Shown one piece after another: positions 1 to 6,501 of a stretch of DNA of 8,953 nucleotides (position 1 is its first letter; every line of letters starts with the position of its first letter). A program made the translations under genes and the position numbers. Below the pieces are notes generated by a model. It made no database searches, was not told where the DNA came from, and saw only the letters and a program-made list of their open reading frames with translations. The stretch is from Treponema sp. Lineage in GTDB: Bacteria; Spirochaetota; Spirochaetia; Treponematales; Breznakiellaceae. The stretch spans positions 1 through 8,953 of the forward strand of contig JAIROH010000138.1 of NCBI GenBank assembly GCA_031257595.1, written 5' to 3'.

Positions 1-142
1 CCCCGTGCCAAGCGCGGAATAATTCTTCGTCCCGGCGGGTTATTTCTGCGGAAACAGCGACTTCCCTGCCGTGGCCCTTTGGGCGCAATCCGGCGGTAAA
101 TTCAGAAATATTTGTTAAAAAGCCAGTGCTCCCTGCTCTCAT
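1..142 (-). CDS. Partial CDS, N-terminus of unknown protein running off left edge
   Basis: On the minus strand an ATG at 142-140 opens a frame with no stop for 47 codons up to the window edge. The protein begins MRAGSTGFLTNISEF and continues with a charged stretch (EITRRDEELFRAW). I do not recognise a family and assign no function. Support for a real gene is the open frame, ordinary codon use, and a good promoter-like pair immediately upstream (-35 TTGACA at 178-173). There is no Shine-Dalgarno before the ATG, and the predicted transcript start almost coincides with it, so translation may be leaderless or may start further in. The plus strand is also open from position 1 to a TAA at about 99, so a gene tail on that strand is the alternative. 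Confidence 0.42.
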   Translation of the reverse strand, partial: MRAGSTGFLTNISEFTAGLRPKGHGREVAVSAEITRRDEELFRAWHG

Positions 143-149
143 TGTAAAA

Positions 150-178
150 ATACTATAGCGGGGAAAGAAAAATGTCAA
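150..178 (-). promoter_or_regulatory. Candidate sigma-70-type promoter for the left-edge gene
   Basis: Reading the minus strand, a perfect TTGACA (178-173) is followed after 17 bp by TAGTAT (155-150). TATAGT (157-152) is an alternative -10 at 15 bp. Transcription would start at about 143-145, essentially at the ATG at 142. The promoter lies between the aldehyde dehydrogenase stop codon and the next gene on the same strand, so the left-edge gene is probably transcribed separately. Confidence 0.5.
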
Positions 179-198
179 GTGAGAATATTCCCCAAGGC

Positions 199-1695
199 TC
201 ATTCCGCCTTCCAGTACCGGAAAAAGATGCCGAGCAGAGCGGGAAGCGCGCGGATTTTTTTCCCGATACCGCCGGAAGCAAATTCCGCGATGGCCTTTAC
301 ACCTGAAAAAACATTTTCTGAATAGGGCTGCCAAAAGAGGTCCCGCTTTACCCCGGGAAGCGTATCGTCCACTATCACCTGGGTCTTGAGCATTTCGATA
401 AAACCGCTTTCGCCGTGGCTGCGGCCAAGGCCCGACGCGCCAAAACCTCCCCATGGGGTTTCGGCAAGGCCGTGGGACATAAGGTGATCGTTCACCATTA
501 CCGCCCCGGCGTTGATCCGGGAAGCAAGCGCGCGGGAAGCGCGGCGGTTTTTCGACCACACGGAACCGGAAAGGCCGTAGGGAGAAGCGTTGGCGATTGC
601 CACGGCTTCGTCGTCGTCCCCGGCGGGAACCACCGCCACGACAGGCCCGAAAACTTCATCTTTCATTACCGGCATCGACGGCTTTACGTTGGTTAGAACC
701 AGCGAGGGAACGTTTAGGGTTTGTTCATCCATAAAGTACGCGCCGGGACTGGCGGCGGAAATCACCGCTCCTCCGGCGATACATTCTTCCACCTGCCTGC
801 ATACCGCCTGTTTTTGGCGCAGGGTCGCCATGGGGCCCAGGTCCGTTCCGATACGGAGTTTTTCCGTCAACGAACAAAGTTTCTCAAGAAACTTGTCGTA
901 CACCGGCGCATGCACGATAACCCGTTGTACGCCGCCGCAGGACTGACCGGCGTTTGAAAAGCCCGCCCACACAACGCCCGCCGCCGCCCGGTCAAGGTCG
1001 GCGTCGGCGCGGATAATGGCGGCGTCGGCGCCGCCAAGTTCCAGTACCAGGGGAAGGAGCCGCGGGGCGGCAAGGGCCATAAGCTCCCTGCCGACGGCGC
1101 TGGAACCGGTAAAGAACAGCTTGTCCACGCCGGGTTTTTCGACGGTTCCGATAAACGCCGGCCCGGCGTCTTTGCCCGCCATTTCCACATAGCTGAAAAG
1201 CCCCGCGGGAAGCTCCGCCGCGGCAAAGATCTTTTCCAGGGCGGCGCCCACGCGCGGGGTAATCGAGGCCGTTTTAAGCAGAACGGCGTTTCCCGCAAGC
1301 AGCGCCATCACCACTTCTGAAAACGGAATTGAAAACGGATAGTTCCACGGAGAGATTATGCCCACAACCCCCCAGGGTTTATGGACAAGGGCGCTTCGCT
1401 TGTTAAACATAAGGACGCTTCCGCCCCGGATCCGCCGCGGGGCAAGGAAATGTTTTCCCCGCCGTATGTAGTACTTGATCGCCAAAAGCGCCGGAAGCAC
1501 TTCGGCGGCCAGCGCGTCGACGGGAAGTTTTCCGTTGTCTTTGTGGATGGTTTCGGTTATACCGTCTATATCCGAGGCAAGGGCCCGGGCCGCTTTCTTG
1601 AGGCAGGCCGCCCGTTCCCGGTACGGCTTTTCCTCCCAGATCTTCTGGGCCGCCCTGGCTTTTTTGATAACGGCGTTTACACTCCTGGCTTTCAT
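199..1695 (-). CDS. NAD(P)-dependent aldehyde dehydrogenase
   Basis: This is a full-length ALDH-superfamily enzyme (498 aa) that oxidises an aldehyde to a carboxylate with NAD(P)+. Visible motifs are PWNYP at 116-120 (oxyanion Asn118), the cofactor-binding Lys141 in LLKTA, FTGS at 195-198, the general base Glu219 in LELGG, the nucleophile Cys253 in NAGQSC, and EVFGP at 347-351. The usual Lys after LELGG is Ala here (LELGGAD). The last 20 residues (GIGKKIRALPALLGIFFRYW) form a basic then hydrophobic/aromatic helix. It resembles the membrane-associating tail of fatty-aldehyde dehydrogenases, so peripheral membrane association is possible. The ATG overlaps the stop of the upstream dehydrogenase (ATGA), implying translational coupling. 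The substrate is unproven; the partner gene suggests the aldehyde made by the SDR, perhaps long-chain or hydrophobic. Confidence 0.95.
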   Translation of the reverse strand: MKARSVNAVIKKARAAQKIWEEKPYRERAACLKKAARALASDIDGITETIHKDNGKLPVDALAAEVLPALLAIKYYIRRGKHFLAPRRIRGGSVLMFNKRSALVHKPWGVVGIISPWNYPFSIPFSEVVMALLAGNAVLLKTASITPRVGAALEKIFAAAELPAGLFSYVEMAGKDAGPAFIGTVEKPGVDKLFFTGSSAVGRELMALAAPRLLPLVLELGGADAAIIRADADLDRAAAGVVWAGFSNAGQSCGGVQRVIVHAPVYDKFLEKLCSLTEKLRIGTDLGPMATLRQKQAVCRQVEECIAGGAVISAASPGAYFMDEQTLNVPSLVLTNVKPSMPVMKDEVFGPVVAVVPAGDDDEAVAIANASPYGLSGSVWSKNRRASRALASRINAGAVMVNDHLMSHGLAETPWGGFGASGLGRSHGESGFIEMLKTQVIVDDTLPGVKRDLFWQPYSENVFSGVKAIAEFASGGIGKKIRALPALLGIFFRYWKAE

Positions 1696-2771
1696 CCTTT
1701 AGCCCCGGAACGTCTTCCACCGCCGGGTTTCGCCGCGGCCTTTCCTTTTTTCACAGCCGCTTTTGGGGTTTTTTGCGCCGCGGCTTTTGTCTTTTTGACC
1801 GCCGTTTTTTTCGCTGTCGTCTTTTTTGGAACCGGCGCTTTTGCCGCCGGCTTTTTCGCCGCTCTCGTGGACGGCGTTTTTTGGGGTTGTGTTTTTTGCT
1901 GAACCGCCCCTTGTTTTTTCCGGGAAACGGTTCCGGCCTTTTTCGCCGGACTTGCCGAAGACGGCTCCCTTCCGGTAAAATCATTCATCGCGCTGCTTAT
2001 TCCGAAAAAATCCGCCAGAGCATCTATACCCCCCGGCGGCAGCAGCCGTACCAGCAGCGTAGAGTACACAAAACGGGGCATGATAAGCCGCTTTTTGTTT
2101 TTAAGAACGGCCTTCACAATACGTCTTGCGGCGCTTTCGCCCGAAAGGATCGGCAGCAGTAACGGGAAGCGGGTCTTTACTCCCTTAAACATCCCGGTAT
2201 CGATAAAGTAGGGACAGATCACGGTGGTGGAGATAGCGCTTTTTGTATGCCGCAGTTCCATGCGCAGCGATTCGTCGAAACCCACGGCGGCGAATTTTCC
2301 GGCGCAGTAGTCGGAAAGGCCCTTGACCCCGATAAGCCCCGCCGCGGAAGCTATCGTAACAATATGACCGCTGTTTCTTTCGATCATGGACGGAAGAAAC
2401 GCCCTGGTTGTCCAAAAAAGGGAAAGAACGTTGACATTGATCGTCTGTATGATTTTTTCTTCCTGAATCTCAAGAAGCTTTTTCCCCGACACAATCCCCG
2501 CGTTGTTTATCAGTATATCCACAGGGCCAAGCTTTTGAAGCAGCGCCTTCGCCTGCCGCGCGACCGCGGCCCTGTCCGAAACATCGCAGACCATGCCGAC
2601 GATAAAAAGTCCTTCGGCGGCGGCTTCCGTCTCCAGGGCTTTAAGCGCGGCGGCGTCCAGATCCCATATCGCGACCCGGCCTCCCCTGCGGGCAAAATCA
2701 AACGCCATAAGCCGGCCTATGCCGGACGCTCCGCCTGTAATAAGGATAAGCTTGTTGGTAATATCTTTCAT
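1692..2771 (-). CDS. SDR-family dehydrogenase (SDR16C/retinol-dehydrogenase-like) with Lys/Ala-rich tail
   Basis: A classical short-chain dehydrogenase occupies about residues 1-267. The cofactor motif TGGASGIG is at 12-19, and an acidic Asp37 after the second strand favours NAD(H). CDV is at 62-64, NNAG at 89-92, Asn112/114, Ser142, Tyr155 and Lys159 (YCAGK). The region ICPYFIDTGMF and the LLPPGGIDALADFFG stretch resemble the SDR16C group (RDH10/17beta-HSD11-like), which acts on retinoids, steroids or long-chain alcohols. From about residue 268 a 92-residue tail rich in Lys, Ala, Pro and Thr follows, which is not part of the SDR fold. The full length of 359 aa is well above the usual 250-300. 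No Shine-Dalgarno precedes the ATG, and a -10 box lies 6 bp upstream. The gene is first in a two-gene operon with the aldehyde dehydrogenase, suggesting alcohol to aldehyde to acid oxidation or the reverse. The substrate is inferred only. Confidence 0.93.
   Translation of the reverse strand: MKDITNKLILITGGASGIGRLMAFDFARRGGRVAIWDLDAAALKALETEAAAEGLFIVGMVCDVSDRAAVARQAKALLQKLGPVDILINNAGIVSGKKLLEIQEEKIIQTINVNVLSLFWTTRAFLPSMIERNSGHIVTIASAAGLIGVKGLSDYCAGKFAAVGFDESLRMELRHTKSAISTTVICPYFIDTGMFKGVKTRFPLLLPILSGESAARRIVKAVLKNKKRLIMPRFVYSTLLVRLLPPGGIDALADFFGISSAMNDFTGREPSSASPAKKAGTVSRKKQGAVQQKTQPQKTPSTRAAKKPAAKAPVPKKTTAKKTAVKKTKAAAQKTPKAAVKKGKAAAKPGGGRRSGAKG
1695..1970 (-). other. Region encoding histone-H1-like basic low-complexity tail of the SDR
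   Basis: This stretch encodes residues 268-359 of the dehydrogenase. Composition shifts abruptly after NDFTGREP to repeated AKK, KKT, KAA and KKP units, ending GGGRRSGAKG. Such H1/AlgP-like tails are disordered and strongly cationic. Binding of DNA, RNA, polyphosphate or anionic membrane is possible, but nothing in the sequence selects between these. Lysine codons make the plus strand T-rich here. The degenerate repeats are the sort that expand and contract by slippage. Confidence 0.9.
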
Positions 2772-2777
2772 AGCAAG

Positions 2778-2806
2778 ATCATATCCGTTTTTGAGGAAGA
2801 AGTCGA
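2778..2806 (-). promoter_or_regulatory. Candidate promoter of the SDR-ALDH operon
   Basis: On the minus strand TCGACT (2806-2801, four of six to consensus) is followed by 17 bp and TATGAT (2783-2778). Only six bases separate the -10 from the ATG at 2771, so the predicted start of transcription falls at or next to the A of the start codon. With no Shine-Dalgarno present, this is a leaderless-type arrangement. Confidence 0.45.
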
Positions 2807-2853
2807 GTGACCGCGGCGCGGCGCCATTACAGCGGAGTTCTTTCAGTGACCCA

Positions 2854-2882
2854 TTGCAAAACCGGCGGCGATTCTGTATATT
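2854..2882 (+). promoter_or_regulatory. Candidate promoter of the NYN-domain gene
   Basis: TTGCAA (2854-2859), a 17-bp spacer and TATATT (2877-2882) make a reasonable sigma-70-type promoter. Transcription would start at about 2889, leaving a leader of roughly 97 nt before the ATG at 2986. The leader contains a perfect 10-bp palindrome, GAACCGGTTC (2920-2929), that could be an operator. Confidence 0.5.
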
Positions 2883-2985
2883 TAAGTCACGAGAGGCTTT
2901 CCCGAAACTTTAGCTTTTGGAACCGGTTCAAATATCCGGGAAAGAAACAGTTTTATTTAAGAAAGCAACAATAACCAGGAATAAC

Positions 2986-3921
2986 ATGGGAAAGAATTTA
3001 TTGGACATTCTGCGTATCGGCGTATTTTATGACGGTTACTATTTTTACAAGGTAAGTAATTTTTACAAATACGAACATGAAAGAAAAGCGCGGTTCAGCA
3101 TCGCGGGACTTCAGGATTTTATACGCAACGAAGTGGCGCTGTTCAGCAACACGGATATCAGGCAGTGCCAGATAATTGACTCGCATTACTTCAAGGGCCG
3201 ATCTTCCGCAAAGGAACTTGGGGAAAAAGTCCAGAGCGAACGGATCTTTGAGGATATTCTGATGCGCGAAAATGTCGTTACCCATTATCTTCCGCTTCGC
3301 TACGGAGAAAACAACACTGTCCAGGAAAAGGGAATAGACGTCTGGCTTGCCCTGGAAGCGTATGAGCTTTCCATTTACAAGCATTTTGATATTTTGGTGC
3401 TGGTAGCGGGAGACGGCGATTATGTCCCCCTCGTGCGGAAGTTGCATACCCTGGGAACCCAGGTAATGCTTTTGTGCTGGGATTTTTCCTATCATAATGA
3501 AAACGGAGATCTGGTGGAAACCAGAACGTCCCGGCAGCTGCTTGAAGAAGTGTTTTTTCCCGTTATGATGTATCAGCGCATTGAAGAAAACAACAATGAC
3601 TATATAAAAAACCTTTTTGTGCCGGACAAAACCGGTGACAAATCCCTGAATCTTTTTGTCCCGGACGCGATTGAAGGGAACGACCTCCGTGCCCAGGAAT
3701 ATGTTTCGACGATTCTGACCCTCAACATCAACGGTTTCGGGTTTATCAGGGATGAAGAACGCAACAATGTTTTCTTTCACTACAGTACCGTAACCAACAG
3801 GGATTTTACCGAGTTGGAACCGGGCATGAAGGTGAAATACAGGGTAGAGGACGACGCGGAACGTACCAAGCGCGACGGTGCGCTTCGTTACCGCGCCTAT
3901 AAAGTAACGGTTCTCGATTAA
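2986..3921 (+). CDS. NYN-domain (LabA/PIN-like) protein with C-terminal cold-shock/OB-fold domain
   Basis: A 311-aa protein with two parts. The NYN domain covers about residues 8-195: FYDGYYF with Asp16, EKGIDVWLALEAY with Asp118, and VLVAGDGDYVPLV with Asp143 and Asp145. These match the acidic residues that bind metal in this PIN-like nuclease fold. A C-terminal segment from about 248 (NGFGFIRD, then NNVFFHYS) resembles the RNP1 and RNP2 motifs of cold-shock/S1-type RNA-binding folds. The combination suggests a cytoplasmic RNA-processing or RNA-decay protein; this is inference from domains. The linker contains a duplicated NLFVPD (209-214 and 222-227). I chose ATG 2986 because AGGA (2977-2980) lies 5 nt upstream. 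An in-frame TTG at 2917 would add 23 residues but lacks a ribosome binding site. The gene is monocistronic and convergent with the permease. Confidence 0.88.
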   Translation: MGKNLLDILRIGVFYDGYYFYKVSNFYKYEHERKARFSIAGLQDFIRNEVALFSNTDIRQCQIIDSHYFKGRSSAKELGEKVQSERIFEDILMRENVVTHYLPLRYGENNTVQEKGIDVWLALEAYELSIYKHFDILVLVAGDGDYVPLVRKLHTLGTQVMLLCWDFSYHNENGDLVETRTSRQLLEEVFFPVMMYQRIEENNNDYIKNLFVPDKTGDKSLNLFVPDAIEGNDLRAQEYVSTILTLNINGFGFIRDEERNNVFFHYSTVTNRDFTELEPGMKVKYRVEDDAERTKRDGALRYRAYKVTVLD

Positions 3922-3932
3922 GGGTCGGTATT

Positions 3933-3953
3933 CTGTCCGGGACATGTCCCCGG
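3933..3953. terminator. Palindrome between convergent genes, possible bidirectional terminator
   Basis: The perfect 12-bp palindrome GGGACATGTCCC (3939-3950) is extended by CC on the left and CGG on the right. It lies in the 32-bp gap between the stop codons of two convergent genes. A T-run is missing on both sides, so termination is inferred from position and stem strength only. The same CTGTCC/GGGACA wording recurs in the hairpin at the right end of the window. Confidence 0.45.
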
Positions 3954-4958
3954 CTATTGCGCGTCAGATCGCTGCCGGGAGTTTTGTTTTTTCGCGAATA
4001 TCACGTCCCACTGGGTAATCAGCATCGCGCCGAGCATAAAGACAAAGCCCAGCAGGGTAAAGGGACCCGGCTCTTCTTCAAGGAGAAGCATGCCTCCAAA
4101 AGCGGCAAAGCTTCCTTCAAGGCAGAGGATGATGGTGGCGTGGGCCGGCGGGGCGTCTTTCTGGGCGACCACCTGCAGCGTGTAGGCTATTCCTACCGAC
4201 GCCAGGCCGCCGTATAAAATTGGAATTGCCGCGCCGGTCATAATCGCCGCGGCGGCGGGACTGCCCAAAAGTTCGGCAAAGGTCTTCCAGGACTGGACGC
4301 TGTCCGGCGCAAAGTAGGAAGACCACCCTTTTACAAAAGGCTCGATAACAACAGCCGCTATTGAGGCGTACAGCGCGCAGAAAGCAAACTGGCCGGAAGA
4401 AAGAATCAGCGGATCGATCTTTTGTACCAGGCGATCGATAAGGAGGATATGGCAGGCCCAGAACACGGCGCTGATTATGGTAATTAGATCGCCGGGATTT
4501 ATTGCCGCGATATTTTCGGGCATTGAAATAAAGTAAATTCCTATAACGGCAATGCCCATGCCAATCCAGGTGGGGAGGCGGGTTTTTTTCCCAAGAAAAA
4601 TACCGAACACAGGGGTCAGGACAACGTAAAAACCGGTAATGAATCCCGCGTTGCCGGCGGTGGTAAACATAAGCCCCAGCTGTTGAAAGGCCACCGCTAT
4701 AAACAGTACCGAACCGGCCGCCAGGATCATGGCAAACTGTTTCTTCCGGCTTGTCCCACGCGGCGTCTGAAGCTTTCCTTTGGATTTCCGGAACAAGATC
4801 AGCGGAAACAGCGAAAGGCTTCCCAGAATAAACCTGACCCCGTTATAAGTAAACGGTCCTACATACTCCATACCCGACGACTGAGCGACAAAACCGAAGC
4901 CCCAGATTCCCGCCGTTAACAAAAGAAGTATATCCGCCCTGAAGGCACGCTTGTCCAT
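3954..4958 (-). CDS. EamA/DMT-superfamily permease
   Basis: An integral inner-membrane protein of 334 aa with about ten hydrophobic segments arranged as two EamA repeats, roughly residues 8-146 and 157-315. The N-terminus (ADILLLLTAGIWGFGFVAQ) and the repeat ends (TPVFGIFLGKKTRLPTWIG; LEGSFAAFGGMLLLEE) are typical of the drug/metabolite transporter superfamily. Members export or import amino acids, nucleosides, sugars or other small metabolites; the substrate cannot be read from the sequence. The start is set by GGAGG four bases upstream of the ATG. A basic tail (KKQNSRQR) follows the last helix. The gene appears monocistronic, with a strong inverted repeat 38 bp upstream of its start codon. 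Confidence 0.93.
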   Translation of the reverse strand: MDKRAFRADILLLLTAGIWGFGFVAQSSGMEYVGPFTYNGVRFILGSLSLFPLILFRKSKGKLQTPRGTSRKKQFAMILAAGSVLFIAVAFQQLGLMFTTAGNAGFITGFYVVLTPVFGIFLGKKTRLPTWIGMGIAVIGIYFISMPENIAAINPGDLITIISAVFWACHILLIDRLVQKIDPLILSSGQFAFCALYASIAAVVIEPFVKGWSSYFAPDSVQSWKTFAELLGSPAAAAIMTGAAIPILYGGLASVGIAYTLQVVAQKDAPPAHATIILCLEGSFAAFGGMLLLEEEPGPFTLLGFVFMLGAMLITQWDVIFAKKQNSRQRSDAQ

Positions 4959-4995
4959 GTATCCTCCGCCGCACGTGTTTGTTCGTAGTTATTTT

Positions 4996-5034
4996 GGGCA
5001 ACGCTGATTAACTTGACGCTAATCAGCGTTGCCC
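4996..5034. repeat. Perfect 15-bp inverted repeat upstream of permease
   Basis: GGGCAACGCTGATTA (4996-5010) is mirrored exactly by TAATCAGCGTTGCCC (5020-5034) around a 9-nt loop. On the plus strand it is followed by TATTATTTTT. It sits between the permease start (4958) and the end of the amylase gene (5141), both on the minus strand. It could be a terminator, a regulator binding site or a dispersed palindromic element. Confidence 0.85.
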
Positions 5035-5090
5035 TATTATTTTTCTCGTTTTCCTGCGAAAAACTGCGAAAAATCTACATTAAAGTAGCA

Positions 5091-5118
5091 CTGATTTATT
5101 CTCGATTGAATAAATCAG
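5091..5118. repeat. 11-bp inverted repeat downstream of amylase, possible terminator
   Basis: CTGATTTATTC (5091-5101) and GAATAAATCAG (5108-5118) pair perfectly around a 6-nt loop. Its position, 22 bp past the stop of the minus-strand amylase gene, fits a transcription terminator. However, the stem is AT-rich and no clean T-run follows in that direction. Part of the arm (CTGATT) is shared with the stronger inverted repeat at 4996-5034. Confidence 0.6.
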
Positions 5119-5129
5119 AGCTTTCTTAG

Positions 5130-5145
5130 ACTGAAAATTGCTATT
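5130..5145. repeat. Copy of a 16-bp motif also found at 7182-7197
   Basis: ACTGAAAATTGCTATT here matches ACTGAGAATTGCTGTT at 7182-7197 in 14 of 16 positions, in the same orientation. Both copies abut the ends of the same two-gene operon: this one overlaps the amylase stop codon, and the other is one arm of the palindrome in its promoter region. It could be a remnant of a dispersed element or chance. Confidence 0.4.
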
Positions 5146-6481
5146 CTGTATATTCAAAAATAACCGGTTCGCCGGAATGGCTCATTCTGCCGTCGCCGGT
5201 GCGGAAAACCGATCCGTCGATCAGGTTGACGTATTGCCCTTCCGGTACGGGAACGACGCCGGCGCGCCCCTTCAGACTAAACACGCCGAACAGGCTCCGG
5301 CTGCCTGAACGGTGAGACGCCAGCATCATGCCATCGGCGCCGGCCCGGACTTCGTAGCTTGACGACGCAAACAGCGGATCTTTTTTTATCCGGTACAGGA
5401 CCCGCATTAAGCCGGAAAGATCCTTCCCGGATGCCGGCGCGCCTGTATTCGCCGGGCCGCCGGAAACCGCGCCGGACAGACCCGCGTTCCATTCTACCGG
5501 ATCTTTTTCAAAAAGGCTTGGGCGGTTACGGGCCGCCTCCTCCTGGCCGGCGTAGATCAGCGTAAGGCCTTTCTGGAAATAGTTAAAGGCCGTCCAGTTG
5601 CGCAGGGCCCGTTCGTTCGCTATGGAAAAGGCGGCCCTGTTCCGGTCGTGATTCTCCAGATTCCGAAGCTTTACATAGTTTGCCGGATAGAGGTATTCCT
5701 GGGCGTTGATCCTTTCCGCGTAGGAAGCAAGATCCAACGATCCGTCAAGGTACTTTTGATAAAAGCCGAAGATGTCATAATCGTAGCACACGTCAAAGGC
5801 CCCGAACATTTCCGCGTCGGAATGGCAGACGAAACCCCTCGCCCTGTTTTCGAGAATGAACGAAGGTTCTACCGATTCGGCAATCCAGACACAGCCGGGA
5901 TTGACTTCGGCGACTTTTTGCCGGGCACAGCGCCAGAATTCCAGCGGTACCAGCGGCGCAACGTCACAGCGGAAGCCGTCAACAATTTTCGCCCACATCA
6001 CAAGGGTCTCGATCTGATAGTCCCAGAGTCCCGAACCGGGATCGCCGTAATCAAGGTCTATCACGTCCCACCATTCGCCGATCCTGTTGCCAAAACCGCC
6101 GTCCGGCTTATGGTAAAACCACCCGGGGTGATCCCGGGAAAGAACCGAATCCGGCGAAGTGTGATTATACACAATGTCCATGACACAGCCGATTCCCCGC
6201 TCGTGCATGGAACGTACGAGACCGGTAAAATCTTCCATTGTTCCAAGTTCCGGATTAATTGCCCGGTAATCGGAAATCGCGTAGGGACTGCCGAGAAGCC
6301 CCTTGCGGTTTTTCTTTCCAATGGGATGTACGGGGAGAAGGTGGATCATATCCACGCCCAGATCTTTTATCCGGTCAAGGTCCGCTTCAAGGGCCTTAAA
6401 GGTTCCTTCTTCGCTGTGGTTGCGCACGTAAACCTGGTAGATTACCCTGTTGCGCAGCGAAACGTTGGTGTTGTCTGCCAT
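5141..6481 (-). CDS. GH13 alpha-amylase-family glycosidase, cytoplasmic
   Basis: This 446-aa protein carries all four GH13 regions in order. Region I is DIVYNH (102-107), region II GFRCDVA with Arg171 and the nucleophile Asp173, region III WIAESVEP with the acid/base Glu202, and region IV NLENHD with His278-Asp279. These build the TIM-barrel site that hydrolyses or transfers alpha-glucans through a covalent intermediate. There is no signal peptide, so it probably acts on imported maltodextrins or stored glycogen. A Gly/Ala/Ser-rich stretch (about 332-357) separates the barrel from a short beta domain. I prefer ATG 6481, preceded by AAGGA seven bases upstream, over the further upstream ATG at 6550, which would overlap the previous gene. 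It follows the oxidoreductase by 20 bp, so the two are likely co-transcribed. Exact specificity (amylase, glucosidase or transferase) is open. Confidence 0.93.
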   Translation of the reverse strand: MADNTNVSLRNRVIYQVYVRNHSEEGTFKALEADLDRIKDLGVDMIHLLPVHPIGKKNRKGLLGSPYAISDYRAINPELGTMEDFTGLVRSMHERGIGCVMDIVYNHTSPDSVLSRDHPGWFYHKPDGGFGNRIGEWWDVIDLDYGDPGSGLWDYQIETLVMWAKIVDGFRCDVAPLVPLEFWRCARQKVAEVNPGCVWIAESVEPSFILENRARGFVCHSDAEMFGAFDVCYDYDIFGFYQKYLDGSLDLASYAERINAQEYLYPANYVKLRNLENHDRNRAAFSIANERALRNWTAFNYFQKGLTLIYAGQEEAARNRPSLFEKDPVEWNAGLSGAVSGGPANTGAPASGKDLSGLMRVLYRIKKDPLFASSSYEVRAGADGMMLASHRSGSRSLFGVFSLKGRAGVVPVPEGQYVNLIDGSVFRTGDGRMSHSGEPVIFEYTE

Positions 6482-6501
6482 ACTTTTGTCCTTGAAGTTT
6501 T

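Noticed and set aside
1695..1970. Repetitive DNA of the SDR tail as a CRISPR-like or tandem repeat array
   Set aside because: The repeats are degenerate codon-level Lys/Ala units without fixed period or spacers, and they stay in the reading frame.
1773..2162. Arg/Phe-rich plus-strand frame opposite the SDR tail
   Set aside because: The composition is the antisense read of Lys/Ala codons; no start signal or domain is present.
2998..3945. 315-codon open frame on the minus strand opposite the NYN-domain gene
   Set aside because: It is antisense to a gene with clear NYN and OB-fold motifs. Its translation has no recognisable domain, and no ribosome binding site supports it.
4996..5118. A MITE or insertion sequence spanning the two inverted repeats
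   Set aside because: The two palindromes have different arms. I see no target-site duplication, shared outer termini or transposase remnant.
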